The position numbers and the translations under genes were made by a program. From assembly GCA_030272585.1 (NCBI GenBank), contig BSYQ01000001.1, forward strand, positions 8,447,001-8,511,000: a DNA stretch of 64,000 nt, in the 5' to 3' direction. Numbering within the stretch: the first letter of the stretch is position 1; each line of letters opens with the position of its first letter. Shown here piece by piece: positions 46,520-58,808 of the stretch. Under the pieces are notes generated by a model. It saw nothing but the letters and a program-made list of their open reading frames with translations, did no database searches and had not been told where the DNA came from. The stretch is from Bryopsis sp. KO-2023 (lineage: Eukaryota > Chlorophyta > Ulvophyceae > Bryopsidales > Bryopsidaceae).

Positions 46520-48345
46520 CTGATATACCATCAAAATGTGTGCTGAAACTTTTAATTCCATGGAAACAAAAATATTTTTGTGTTACTGACCACACTTCCC
46601 TTGATTTTGTATTCTTTTTTTTTCCTTGGATCTATCACAACTCGATATTTCGCAGGGTTTTTTTACCCATTTACTTTTCTTTCTTGCCCCCTTTTTTTTT
46701 GGACTCCAGAAAAATAACTTTTTTTTTCAACTCTTCCCATTTTTTTCTCCAAACATACTTTTTCTGTGACATTTACCCCTTTTTTGCTCCATTTTTTCTG
46801 TGCTTTTTTTACTCTTCCTTTCTTTTTCCATACATACATATTTTTCCTGAAACATTTTCCAAATTTTTTCCTTTTTTTCTATGATTTATCCTTCACTTCT
46901 GACCCCAAGCTCTCAATCAATTCCTTTTCCGCCCCTTTTCATCCAAAATAGAAACATAAATAAAAAATGAAAAACAAAAATAAAAAATAAAGAATAGAAT
47001 GAAGAATAAAGAATGAAAATGAAAAATAAAGAATGAAAAATGAAAAATAAAGAATAAAAAATATAACTCTGCTCCCTCACGAACTCCATGGTAAAATACC
47101 CAGGAAAAAAAGAAAGAAAAACAGGAGCCATGAATAGTACTTTCTTTTCCTTACTGCGCCAAAATCCCCTCCACCAGAATCCTGTCAACAAAAACTGATC
47201 CTGCCCTGATGTCTCCTCCAATGCCACCCTCCCCATGTTTGACCAAATGTAATTTTGCATTTCATCCACTTAATCCGCTGGCCTTGATATGATTCACTCC
47301 ATAATAGTATTCAACATTTCTAGTAACGTTTCGTCAAATTCCAGCCCAAAAGAGCTCATCCACTTCAATTGTCCCCTCTTGGAACACAGAATCCAAGAAA
47401 AGATCGCCAGAATTTCAAAGGCCCCACTCCCTCTTTTTTTTTTTAACCCCGAGATTATGAAAAACACAATCTTTTTTTTTTTCCCTGAAAAACTGTTTCT
47501 TTTTTTTTCAACCCCCCACCCCAAATTGTATATATACTTTTATTTTTTTTGTAAAAAACACTGATATATCATCGAAATATATACTGAATTTTTTAATTCC
47601 ATTTTTTTCATTCACCCATGTGCAGCAAATTTGCTGGCTATTCAAAGAGAAAATCACCATTCTTTTTTCTTCCCATTTTTTTTTTTGTCAGGGAAATCAT
47701 CAAACAAATTTTAACTCATGTGACAATCAGTTCTTAGTCATCCAACATTCTTTTTATTTTCCTTTATATTTTGGCAAGACTGAGAAACACAAATATTTTT
47801 GTGTTACTGATCACACTTCACTTGTTTTTGTATCCTGTTTTTTTCCTTGGATATATCACAACTCGATATTTCGCATTTTTTTTCCCATTTAACTTTTTTT
47901 CTTCCCCTTTTTTTTTTGGACTCCAGAAAATTAACCTTTTTTCTTAACTCTTCCCTTCTTTTTTTTTTCTCCATACATAATTTTTCTGCGACATTTACCC
48001 TTTTTTTCCTCCCATTTTTTCTGTAGTTTTTTTTACTCTTCCCTTGTTTTCCCATACATACATTTTTCTGTGACATTTACCAATTTTCTGTTCCCTTTTT
48101 TTTTCTACAAATGAAGGTTTTTTTTTGTTTGTTTGTTTGCCGGGCGGCTTCGGCAAAATACATACTTTTTTCACACGACGAACAAAAATTGTTTTACCGC
48201 TTCTCTTTTTCTTTTTTTCTTTTTTTTTTTTAATCTTTGTTGTGCCGGGCGGCTGCGGCAAATACTTACTTTATATATACGACAAACAAAAAATTATCAC
48301 CGCTATTTTTTTTTATTTTTAATACCCGATTAAAGGAAAGGGAGT
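46520..48345. repeat. T-rich segment with a diverged direct duplication
   Basis: A ~300-base block at about 46565-46860 is repeated at about 47785-48080, sharing ATATTTTTGTGTTACTGA, TATCACAACTCGATATTTCG, TTTGGACTCCAGAAAA and TTTTTCTGTGACATTTACC. A preceding piece (CTGATAT.CCATC) is also duplicated at 46529 and 47562, but the second copy carries ~190 extra bases. A smaller pair (GCCGGGCGGCTTCGGCAAA and GCCGGGCGGCTGCGGCAAA) lies at about 48138 and 48243. A simple AAAATAAAGAATGA array occupies 46960-47065. No coding sequence is evident. Confidence 0.75.
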
Positions 48346-48462
48346 GGTAAGAAAAAGGAGAAGGAGGTTGAATGAGATCTTTCTAGAAAGAACCCAAATG
48401 ATGCTAATGATTGAAAAAATGAAGTGAAGCTTCCTCCCTCCCCTTTCTCCTTAGGTTTTTTT

Positions 48463-49536
48463 TTATATTCGACGTAGGACACGTCGAGCCAGTTGAGCTA
48501 ACTCAATCATGAACGCCGAAGAAATGATTATGCAGACCAATATTCCATCCAAAAGTTCAAACCAAAAAAGCTCCACACATATCATCGTAATCGCCAAGAA
48601 AATTGTTGCAGCCAGCCATTTGAAGACAAGTCGCCAGTCTCTTACAAAGGGGGCTTTGCAAATCTGTTCGACACAAGAAAACACAAGGTAAGTTTAGAGA
48701 ATTTTAAGGGATGTAGAATCACATCATCTCAGTTGAATTTCAGGCATCAACAAGCACTGGCACATGAACTGCAAATCAACAGGAACTGCAAATCGACAGG
48801 AACTGCAAATCAACAGGAACTGGAAATCGACAGGAATCCCTTCAGAGAAACCTTTTTCAGCGTTTCCCTATTGCTGTTCGCGCTCGGCTTCGTTTCTGGC
48901 AGAAGGACGAAACTGTTCTCACTATTGCGCTGTCGACGACGACAATTATAGTAATGTCGCGTGGGGACGACCATCGATCGTTTCGACGAGCACGTCTGGC
49001 CGTTCCCGGCGTCTAATTTAAAGGAAAGAGTCGAGTCGTTTCAAGGTTCAGGGTCGAACGAAGATAAGGGGATACTTACGGGCTTGAGCTTCGCATACTT
49101 CCTCGCCACCTGACCATAATAGATGCCATAATACATCCCATCATCTGCGAATCCAACGGGGGCTTCACGATCGGCAGGTCCAGAAGGCACACGTCGGGAG
49201 AAAAAGACGGCCAGGATGAAAAAGATCAAGGAAATAATTCCTAGAAACCCCAACGTCCGGTACCTACAGGGACAAATCGACGGAGGATCAACACGGGGAA
49301 ACCATAAAGACAAAGACACAGACACTACGAAACAAGGCAAAGAAACAAGGTGAAGAATCCCGTGACTTCGCCTTTCACTCTCGTTTCGTTTTTTCGACGC
49401 TTGCAAGTGTTGCAACAAACAGATTTCTAATCGCCCAATCGGCCAGCAACCCGATCTGACGACACTTTGTTCTCGACAACTGAACTCACCGCTCAGAACA
49501 GCTTCCCCAGCCGACATACTGGCACACCACACACAT
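48463..49536 (-). CDS. Small three-span membrane protein, unknown family
   Basis: Three exons (49536-49490, 49263-49080, 48663-48463) give 143 residues in consistent phase. The protein has TM1 (LGFLGIISLIFFILAVFFS), a tyrosine-rich loop (GMYYGIYYGQVARKYAKL), TM2 (WLAATIFLAITMICVELF) and TM3 (LLDGILVCIIISSAFMIELA), with a basic end LARRVLRRI. Reading further upstream in the same frame adds another hydrophobic stretch, so the start may be earlier (up to 49686). I do not recognise the family. Intron 2 contains a 17-bp minisatellite. Confidence 0.55.
48766..48833. repeat. 17-bp minisatellite, four units
   Basis: Four consecutive units of GAACTGCAAATCAACAG, alternating AATCAACAG and AATCGACAG. 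The last unit carries GGAAA instead of GCAAA. It lies in an intron of the small TM protein gene. Confidence 0.9.
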
Positions 49537-51057
49537 CTCGGATCCCCAACTCCAAGCTTTCGATCTGTGGACGCTCGACCAGAAAAACCAAGCAGACACG
49601 ACCGGAGGCAATAGGAAACGAAGACCACCGAAGGCAAGAACACACACGCACCACCAAAGGCAGAAAAACAGAAAGCGAGGAGGCAAGAATCGCTGGGTCG
49701 ACGATAAGTATCAACCTTGCGCCGAATCCCGCCAGGGCGAGCACGTGACAGTATTACATAATCACATATCTGTTCAAAATCCCCTTTGAGGGCCAGAATT
49801 TTTCTTATGTTTGATTCTGCAGTTACCATTCTGCAATTTCTGTGCTAGTTATAGCTAACTACAGCAGCTAGCTCCACTCCAGATATTGCTACACATGCCT
49901 CTCTGCAGAAATGTTTCCTTCATCAGGGAAACAGATGTGGCCTCCTGTTTTTCGACCTGGGCCATTTGCCATTTTGAATATTCATTTGCTTCGAGAGTGC
50001 TTGTTTTCCAAAAGTTGGCAAAAAAAATCTGCCACCAATGCAAATGGGGTGTCTCCGACCAGATCCACAGTGCTTTTTTGGGAAGGGAGTGTGTGTGAGG
50101 GGGGGGAGATTCTAGAATATGCATGTTCTCTGGACCTCACATGATGTTTTTAACACCATTGTGTTAAGAGTTCATATGTATTTTGGTTCCCCACTCTTGC
50201 ATCCCCCCATTGTTGTGAGGTTCGGTCTGGGATGGCTAAAAAACGAATTTGTGAAGGCGAAAACCAAATGTGGGCAATTTTCTTAACCGCAAGAAAGAAA
50301 TTGCTGATTTGATTGGGTGTAATGAACAGCAATTTGGTGATTGCCCCGAATTTGTTAACGAATCTGTGGAAAGGTTTAAAACCTTCCACAGTGTTGCAAA
50401 TGGAGGGACACATTCAATACACCCGAAAAGCATCTTATGACAACACAGATTCAATTGTGCAACCCTCATCCCAATTAAGATTGGAACCACATGTCAGCTC
50501 AATTTTCAAAAAGGGGTGCCAAAGTTACTGCATTCTCTTTCCTTTCATTTCACATTTTCCAAGACGCCAATATCAACATGCACAGTAATTGTATGCTGAA
50601 CGTCTGGCGATGTGCCTTAACACCTTGAAACAATAATGTTGCTGCAATCCAAGTGAATTTTGAAATGGGCACGCAACATTTTGCCCTCTTGCTGTATATT
50701 AGGGAAAACACACCCTTCCTTAAAAGACATTGCGAAGAAAAGCAGACACAGCTTATTTTTTGCCAAAACTTTGCCAGCTCTACCAGTAAATATTTAAATC
50801 ACGTTTTCACAAACTTTGGGGGAGAGTTTGCAGGGGGGGAAAAGGTATTTCTGTGTCGAAATTGGGCATGAAATGTAGACAAGGGATGAAATGAGGGGGG
50901 ATGGGCAGGTGTCGTTATTGTTTGCTGAAACAAAGTGAAGTTTCAGGGGTCGATTGAGCCAGTTTAAAGAAACCTATTGGGTTAGCAGTCTTATTTTATT
51001 GGTCTAGCACTCCCAGCTTTATCTATTACTTTTGATGGTGCATAGGCAGGCCGCTTT
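49537..51057. other. Hairpin-rich spacer
   Basis: This lies between divergent genes. It has scattered short inverted repeats, for example CTGTGGAA/TTCCACAG arms at 50364-50371 and 50384-50391, and AGTTA-TAGC-TAACT near 49848. Open frames here lack motifs. No gene is supported. Confidence 0.45.
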
Positions 51058-51530
51058 ATTTTGGGCATCAGCCCAAACGCTTTTTTTTGAGAATCTTTAA
51101 CATTCTCAAGTACAGAATGAATAATCAAAAAAGTGATTTTTTCAAAAACACCAGGTTCAAAACACTGATTGAAAAAAGAGATGCTACAGAACGATGCCCA
51201 GAAAATTAGAAATGGAAACACTCAGGAAGGCCGGACCAGTTCAAATCTTCAACAACAGTGAAACAAAAGCTTCTTTCAGAATATATCTTTTATATATTCT
51301 GAAATCTGCACCATCTTCAATGTCTCAAATGCAGTTTGGCCACCCGCACTGCAGTGTCCTGGACAGAGTTAGGGACGATCATGATCGTCCCTAACTAGGA
51401 CGATCATGGTCTCAAAGTAGATATAGAATTGTGAGTGTCTGATCAGACACTCACAATTCTATATCTACTTTGAGACCCAGGGTTTGAGTGCATAAGCAAG
51501 CAGAACTGGGTGGTGGTCACTGACCACCAC
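51058..51530. repeat. Cluster of six hairpins including a 70-bp perfect palindrome
   Basis: In order: 7-bp arms at 51060-51066/51071-51077; 8-bp arms at 51087-51094/51102-51109; 13-bp perfect arms at 51274-51286/51292-51304 with loop CTTTT; a loopless 30-bp palindrome at 51367-51396 (centre GATCATGATC); a loopless 70-bp palindrome at 51408-51477 (centre GTCTGATCAGAC); and 10-bp arms at 51510-51519/51521-51530. A partial extra copy of the 30-bp palindrome's half (AGGACGATCATGG) sits between the two long ones. Every base of the 35-bp arms was checked to pair. Confidence 0.95.
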
Positions 51531-51927
51531 TGGTCAGGTCAGCTTGAATAGGTGCCAACTTGGCTTTCCTAAGGAAAGTGAAATACTTTTGGTGGAAAAC
51601 GTGAGCGACGACGGTACGATCACAACAACAGGCGATTCGCTTCCCGATATTCTGATTGCCGTTGTTTTCTCTTAAAAACCGTAAAAATTCACCTCGAAAG
51701 GCGTCCAAGAACTTGGCCAGTTTTTTTGATCAAAATGGATCCTGAAGTCCACACTCGTAAATGACTGCCATCCGCAATTTATTTTCATTGAACAGATGGC
51801 CAATCTTTTCATCAAGCCTGTCCCCAACCGATAAAACGGAGGCCACGGCGGCTGGGGCGTTCTTTCGACAAACGAGCACAAGAGTTCAGAAGCCGAGAAA
51901 GAGCACTGGGTTTTCCTTACGTTTGAT
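51531..51927. other. Spacer upstream of the 968-residue gene
   Basis: Minus-strand open frames here (for example 51881-51672, and a second frame reading VGDRLDEKIGHLFNENKLR) look partly coding but have no firm splice partners. They could be a small divergent gene. No assignment is made. Confidence 0.35.
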
Positions 51928-54900
51928 ATGAGCGAAAGAGGAGAAGAGCTTGACAGATGGACGCTGGCGCTGGGCTATTTGTTGCCCTTAGACTCGGCAG
52001 ATGGGGTCAGTTGTTTTGGATTAGTCGTTTTCCTGAACTTGGAGCTTGAACTTGGAGTGCGATCTGACACCTCGAACGTGGCAATATTCCTTTTTCCTTT
52101 TTCCGAACAGGTAGAAGTCTCGTCTCCGCGTGGCCAACGTGTCCAAGAAGAAGGGCACCAGAATCAGCCGAACGCACAAGACGAGAGCGAGAATCCAAGC
52201 CGGAATGGGGCGGCACAAACCACCCACGGTCAGAACCAAAGCGGAAGCACGGCACAGGTGAGTTAAGAAGGAGTTCAGAAAGGCTTTCGTAGCCATTTTC
52301 TGCGAGGCTCGATTGTTAATCCGCGATTTTGTTTTTTTTTTCTTTCCACCTGAAATAGGACTCGTCCGACACGACGAAGGCCGAGATCGTCCGTCGCAAG
52401 AGACGGCGAACAAGAGAGATATTCGAGGAGCTCGGTGAGGCCACTTGTCGTTAAGAAAGATCATGCTATGAAGTTGCTGGCATCGACTTTGGTGGTGTTT
52501 CGCGTGAGTTTTTGATAAGATGGTGTGTCTCGTTTGGACAGAGTCTACAAATATTGTAGCTGTGTGGAGAAAGAGAGCGAGACGAAGGCTAAGACGATAG
52601 GTAGAGTTTCGTTGGAGTTGAAGCTGGCGAAAACAAAAGTTCCTTGTTTTGATGAGATAAAAATGACCACGTCGAAAAACTTGACGCAGGCAGGCGCTAA
52701 AATTTCGAGATGTGGAGCCCTTTTTTCCTTAAGCACGATTTTGTTATGAGGAACGTTTTTTTTCATGTGACGATTTCGCGAAGTGTGGGGTGACTGTGTT
52801 CGTTCTTCAGGTCCCCTCGTCAAGAATGAGGAGGCCAGCAACAAGTTGGCCAAAGTGCTGGGTTCGTTGGACGTCTTGGACGCCTCGTCGGTTTTCGTGG
52901 CGATATCGGTGCTGGGCCGCTATCACGAGGTTTGTCATCCAGCGTTGTCCCTGGCGGCGTACCACTTTCGACAAACGCCATCGAGGGAAGTGCAAAAAAA
53001 GAAAAAGAATGGCTGCTGGAACCGCGGATTTCACCCACCCACGTTGGACTTCGTGTTCGTGTTGGGTCGTCATTTTCACAGGCCATCTAAAGCGTGCAAG
53101 GGCTTGTGCTGCGCCTACGAAGCCTCTCGCGAGAAGCGTCGGCGTGGTGACGTCTTTGCCAGAATCATGGTCCAGTACATCCTACCAGCCCAAGCGTCCT
53201 CGAACCTGGACGACCTGTGCATGGAGATCAGAAATAGCATCGACAGGACCTTAGGGCTCCTTTCCCCCACCAGCTATGGCAAAATCCTGTGGAAATTGTG
53301 TTTTTGTTACTACACGATCGAAAAGTGGGAGCTCAAACAAGTCCAAAAGGGGCTGGTCATGACTAAGGGCCATAAAAACGGCAGTGTGGTCTCTGCTCTT
53401 GGGAAAGCCAGGAAAATTGGCCCCTTCAAAGTGGTGGTGAGCAGAGTCCTGCATGATGACCAAGTTTGGATGCAACCCTGTATGAAAGACTGGCCATCCT
53501 TCACATGCAGCGCACTCTCACATGTCACCACCATGATCAACATCCGGGAAGCGAAAATCAGGCAATGTGGATTTGCCTCCTGGCTGGATTCTTTGTCGAT
53601 GGTGAGGGTCTGCATGGCGTACCCCAAGAGATTTCCTGTTGAACGGGTGGTGATCGAGATATCCAAAGACATTTCTCGCGTGAAGCAAAATGGAATGGTG
53701 AAATGCCTGAGTACCATTCTGCAGCAAGCCGGCACCAGCGACTCGATCGGTTGCACGAGCTTGACGGATGCTGGGGCGAAAGCCAAATCAGGAGAATTCA
53801 AACATCATCCCGGCATTTTGGCGGCCTTTCTGTTGAAATGCATGGAGAAAGTGCCCTACTCGATGCACGCTTCCAAGATGAGCGGCATGATGGGGCTGCT
53901 GGATCAAGTAGCTGATGCATACGTTCAGGTAAACAGAACGTCAGGAAAACCAGAACTGGCACGATATGAGTGTATTCTTGTTTCTCTGCTGATCTTGAAT
54001 TGTGGGTTGGCCGGTTTTCATAAATTCCAAAATTTTGATGCACATGTGGCCGATTCTTTTCTTGGGGAGGGGATGGATTTCAGTTTCGTTACATTCAAGG
54101 AAGAAAATCCACCCATTCTTAGAATTACTGTTTTGACACATGGGGGTTCCCTTTCCTCCATCCAAATCTCTGGCAGGTTTTTTTTCACTCTGTTTTGCTT
54201 TCATATCATTGTCCGACAGATTATCGCAGCCTTCACAGCGAACCCGAGCACCGATGTCTGTCGAAACATGTTGTTGAACAAAGCAAAATGCAATCCATAC
54301 TGGGCATTCCATGCATATTGCAACAGAGCAGCAGATGTTCTGGTCATGGAGAATGGTACGAGTGGAGGAAAAGGTTTGCCCTTGCCACACAAGGGGCCGG
54401 AATTCGAGGATAAGCTGGTGAAGGCGGTGGGGAAACTGGACAAGTTTAATGAGGATGGGGTGTGGAATCGCTTGCGCACAGAGTTTTTCACGCTTTTATG
54501 GATATGGTGTTTTCAAGATATGATGGTCCCTAAAAAAGCTTACAAAAAGGCGAAGGAAATGATGGAGGTGCGAATTAGGAACCAAATATGTGAACTACCT
54601 GTGACTGATGTTTGGGCGGGCTGGGTAGAAAATAAATAAAGCATGAAATGAATGAAAAATATGTATTCTATGTATGGCTAAAAATAAAATAAGTAAAGGC
54701 TGGATGCTGTTTCTTTTTTATCGATTTTGTGTGAAAGGACCAACAAGAACTTCGCCAAATTATTCAACCATCGTAACCCATAATTCTGGATTTGATCGCT
54801 CATGCAGGAGAAATCGAAGGCCTGCCGTTGGTGTGTCGATGCCAAGTCTGGCAGGTCGGAAATTGAACACTGGGAAAATTTGCTGACGAAATGGAAAGAA

Positions 54901-56478
54901 GGGCATCTGGCAAGAAAAAGAAGGGCAAAAAAAGTGGAGGATTATAAGCGGAAAAGAAAAGACATGCTGCTGGGGTCCATCCAAGAATCGAAGCTGGCTG
55001 ATTTTCATATGGCTCTGGCAATACAATGCATCTGGCCCAGGGTCAACATGGGGCCAGAGAAGGGCTGGTTTGCATGGCAGTTCACTGTTCTTGCAGCCAG
55101 GATCGAGATCTCTCCTTTCTCGCTAATTTATTTGATGGAAAAATCTGTGAAAATGCTGCTTCCCATGATGGAGAGAGAAGGGGTTGGATCGCATGTGGAC
55201 TTCAGAAAGGGCATGGCGAAAACGAATGCTTGGAGGGCAGGGTTTCTTAAACTGGTAATTAATTTCCTCAGAAATGTTGATTTTGGTTTTAGAAAACATC
55301 AGGATCGAAATACCTGACAACCAGGCATATATAGGCTTCATTTCTTGTACAATAGATCAATTATCCTCATTTTTGTTACCAAAAACTTGTGTTTTTGCCG
55401 CAGGGTGATAAGAGTTTGTATCGATACAAGTGTGGAGGAAAGCCTGGAAGTAAATGGGCTCCAGGCAGAGATGATGAGGGAGCCGGAATGGATGGGGCCA
55501 AAACGGAGTCCCCAAGAGGAATAGAGATCGTCGATCGTGACAAGTTCCCCACCATGAATTATGAATGGAAGACGAGGAGGATTTCGAGAAATTTTCTGGA
55601 TCCAATGATGGATGAAAAGCGAGGGGGAGAGTTGGAGGAAAAAAGCGGCATGGTCAGACATCGATACACTATGAGAAGATCTGCTGTGTTGTGGATGAAT
55701 ATCGTCTATGAGGTGTGTATCGAGAGGTTTTCGTGAGGATGGGGCGTTATGCGTTTTTATGAGGGGAGGAGGGGGTGGATGATGATAGGTCTTTCGAATG
55801 GATAGATTTGACACCTTTCACAAGTAGATTCCCATCTCAACAAGTAGAGCAATTTATCAGCAATGTATCCATCCTTTAATCGAAGCGGGTTTTTGACCTC
55901 ATCCTTTATTTGAGTGTGAGTGTGTGTGCTGCTTTGCTTTGTCCCCAGATGTGCTTACTTTTGCCAGATCCTGCAATCCATTTGGTTGGATGGACCTCTC
56001 GAATCTCGGAATGGGATCGCAACAGAGACGTGCAATCCTTGGGTTTAAAGAACAACATGGGAATTGTTAAATTGAGAATGGACGAGAGATGGTTCCGTTT
56101 GAAAGCATTCGATGGCAGTTCGGAAGCTGCTTCGCTTGGAGAAAGGGTAGCCGAGCAAAAGGAAACTACCAAGGTGACTGCAGGATATGTTTTTTCCAGT
56201 CGGCTTTTGAATCTGCGAGAGGAAATGTGATTTTTGTTGAACAGTTGAAAGCGGGGGATGGTTGGAGGTTTCCTAGTTGATCAGATGTTTCAGTTTCGCT
56301 GTGTGTGTGTGTTTTGTAGAGAGAGGATCAGGTGGAGGGAGATGCTGAAAGCACAGTCGAAATACAGAAGGGGAAATGCCCTCCAGACAGAGGAAATCTC
56401 ACAGAGTGGAAAACAGCCACCACATGCTGGAGTCTATCAGAGTGGAAAGCTACAGTCACCATCGACACTCTCTTATGA
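51928..56478 (+). CDS. Large protein of unrecognised family (968 residues)
   Basis: Nine exons (51928-52005, 52111-52257, 52359-52434, 52811-53928, 54220-54567, 54808-55254, 55404-55712, 55949-56173, 56320-56478) join in phase to 968 residues. The N-terminal ~100 residues are Gln/Asn/Ser-rich and hydrophilic, followed by a basic RRKRRRTREIF patch that could be a nuclear signal. The 1.1-kb exon 4 encodes a mostly helical region beginning KLAKVLGSLDVLDASSVFVA. Later parts are rich in Trp, Lys and Cys (CRWCVDAKSG, WFAWQFTVLAARI, RRSAVLWMNIVYE). No TM, signal peptide or known catalytic motif is seen. Exon 1 could instead read through to 52257 without an intron. I cannot name a homologue. Confidence 0.72.
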
Positions 56479-57659
56479 AAAGTGGGTTGGTTTTTTCGAA
56501 TTTGCGATGTTCAAAATTTCTGAACAAATCTATATGCTCCAAGTGAAACAAGCAAACAAATTGCGCTCAAGTTTGAGCCTTCTCATTTTTTTTCTGTTGC
56601 AGATATGGACCATCGCGAAGAAGATGTCAGGGGGGTTAGAGGAAATGAGGCATTTCTCACTGGTTCATTGTTGGATGGGTCCCTGGGTAGTTTAGGGAAG
56701 CACTGTTTGTTCTTTTTGTTCTTTTAATTGGATGTAGACCTGTTTAGACAGTTCATTTCACATTCTTCACTCAACACAGTGCTCAAGCCAGCCAGTCCAT
56801 TCAGAAATGCAAAGCACCGCTGATTGGACAACTGCTGGTTGAAAAAAACATAATAGAGAACAAGCCGTGCCGGGGGAAAGCATAGGGTCATCAAACACTG
56901 CTCCAAATGTGGCCGATTAATTGATTTCATTCATAACAGTTGGGGCTCTAGAAAGCTGGGGAAAAAATGTGTAGATGTCCCCAAATTATGTCAAAACACC
57001 GACTGGGGTGTTTCCTCCACTTTCGGGGCAGTTGATGCAGCCAATCAAAACATCCCAGAATGACCTGCAAAAACACTGCCACCTTGTTTAAAACAAGCAA
57101 CACATGTGCTCTTTTGCACAAACCAACATACAAACAACAGCTGCGAGTGATGCCTTTTTTTGTGTAGGCTTTCTAATTTTCCAGGTCAACTTTTTCCCCA
57201 CTTTTCATTGGATGAGATCAGTCATCCCAAGACGTCAGTCAATCAACATTTTGTCGAAGGCGACACTGTATCCAGTGTATAACGCTCTAGATGTACACTG
57301 GACATAGTGCCGCCCTTTGTCGAAAACATTGTTTTGTTTGTTGTATTGATGTCCCCCCTCATGGTGTTTTTTTTTTCCCCGCCGCCTCCACCTCTCTTGG
57401 GTGCATGCAAGATAACCTGGGTGTGGGAAACAACTGGTGGAAGGTTGACGCCAATGATGGGACTGCCACAATTCCAGGGACGGCACGTGATTTGCCACCG
57501 AAGTGCGACTTGTAGCGCTATCTCTGGCATGTCCCCCTCGCTTCCTGTTCCTCTGGGTGGACCTTGATGGCAAGCGGAGTTTTACCCCCAGAATAGGAAC
57601 ACAGCTTTTTGCGAAAAGTACAAGCCGATCAATTTCTAAAGAAAACAAGAGCGCGCGCG
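56479..57659. other. Spacer downstream of the 968-residue gene
   Basis: 3' flank followed by the upstream region of the first TM paralogue. Open frames on both strands near 57235-57650 overlap each other and look like chance. No gene is supported. Confidence 0.45.
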
Positions 57660-58808
57660 ATGGTTAGCGCACCAGCGTTCTTGAGGAGAAGCAATGCTGG
57701 GCCCGACGACAGGGCTCCATTGCTACCGCAATCCGACCCCACCCCGATTTTGCATGGCCCATCTTCAGCATTCGCAGCACCGGCGCAGCAAGCCTTGGGC
57801 AGATTTTCTGACAACGGCAATGCCGTTCAATCCAGCTCCGCCTCGTTCACTTTCGGTCGGGGGGGCTCGACGGAAAATTTGGCAGCAGCGGCACAATCGT
57901 CAGGGAACAACGGGCAGGAGCGATCGGTCGACCCACCTTGGGTGAACGCCAGATCGTCGTCATTCACTTTTGGCCGGCCGCCGCCGATGGGAGGATTTCA
58001 ATCGTTCGCCACGGCCCCTTCGATACCTCACGTCCAGGCGTACAATTTTCCTCCAGGTCGTGTGATGTCCATCCCTCAAGGACCTGTTATGCCCATGCAC
58101 CACCCTAACCGACCATTCTACGCGGTTGGAGTGACTGCAGGGCCCCAATCTCAAAAAAACTTGGACAAACCTTATCCAAAACTCATCAAGTTGCTCAATA
58201 TCTTCAGTTTTTTGGTTCTTTTTGTCAGTGCACCTCTGGGGGTATTCTTTTCGTATTACCTCTGGTATTCGACAGTGGTGCTTTTTGCCGGTCCGCTGGC
58301 TGCAGGAATTGCCATGATCGCGGTGTTTTTCACACAATGGGGTTGTTGTGGTGGCGTGGAGAGCTCCATCAAAAAAATGAAATTTTTGGTGACTTTGGCA
58401 GCTGTTTTTGATGGGGTCGGTGCATTCATAATACCTCTGGTGCAGTGGGGAATCATATGCCCTGATGGTGAAGTACTGAATTGTGCATATGACAAGCCCA
58501 TAGGGCAAGGGTTCTCAGTTATAGCTTCAGTCATCATGCTTCTGCATGCGACTCTATGCGTGGTGACCAGATTCCGGACCAAGCATATTGTTATGAATCA
58601 TTTCTTGAAGGATGGAGGGGATATGGACCTGGATCTAGAACCTTCCATCGGCTTCTCTCCCCCCCCGCCATATTATCATTACCCCAGCTACGGTGGGATG
58701 CCGAACGGATTGCCACCGATGAGTGCAAATTTCCCTATGTCTCACCAGGGTTCTGTCCGAGATGGCCAAAAGAAACCTGGCGTTCCCAGGCCCGTTCGAT
58801 TCTCATGA
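57660..58808 (+). CDS. Intronless 4-TM protein with N-terminal dileucine signal (paralogue A)
   Basis: A single exon of 382 residues. The N-terminal ~175 residues are Pro/Ser/Gly-rich and disordered, with DRAPLL near residue 20, an acidic dileucine-type sorting motif. Four TM segments follow: LLNIFSFLVLFVSAPLGVFF, VVLFAGPLAAGIAMIAVFF, FLVTLAAVFDGVGAFIIPLV and GFSVIASVIMLLHATLCVV. An inter-TM loop carries two cysteines (CPDGEVLNC) and another has QWGCCGG. The C-terminus is Pro/Tyr/Met-rich. A paralogue of the same layout lies convergent at 60109-61077. I do not recognise the family; placement in vacuole or endosome membranes is inferred from the dileucine motif. Confidence 0.8.
   Translation: MVSAPAFLRRSNAGPDDRAPLLPQSDPTPILHGPSSAFAAPAQQALGRFSDNGNAVQSSSASFTFGRGGSTENLAAAAQSSGNNGQERSVDPPWVNARSSSFTFGRPPPMGGFQSFATAPSIPHVQAYNFPPGRVMSIPQGPVMPMHHPNRPFYAVGVTAGPQSQKNLDKPYPKLIKLLNIFSFLVLFVSAPLGVFFSYYLWYSTVVLFAGPLAAGIAMIAVFFTQWGCCGGVESSIKKMKFLVTLAAVFDGVGAFIIPLVQWGIICPDGEVLNCAYDKPIGQGFSVIASVIMLLHATLCVVTRFRTKHIVMNHFLKDGGDMDLDLEPSIGFSPPPPYYHYPSYGGMPNGLPPMSANFPMSHQGSVRDGQKKPGVPRPVRFS

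Noticed and set aside
55910..56230. Separate 106-codon gene
   Set aside because: It is exon 8 of the 968-residue gene; the T/C-rich acceptor at 55948 and donor at 56174 are in phase with the neighbours.
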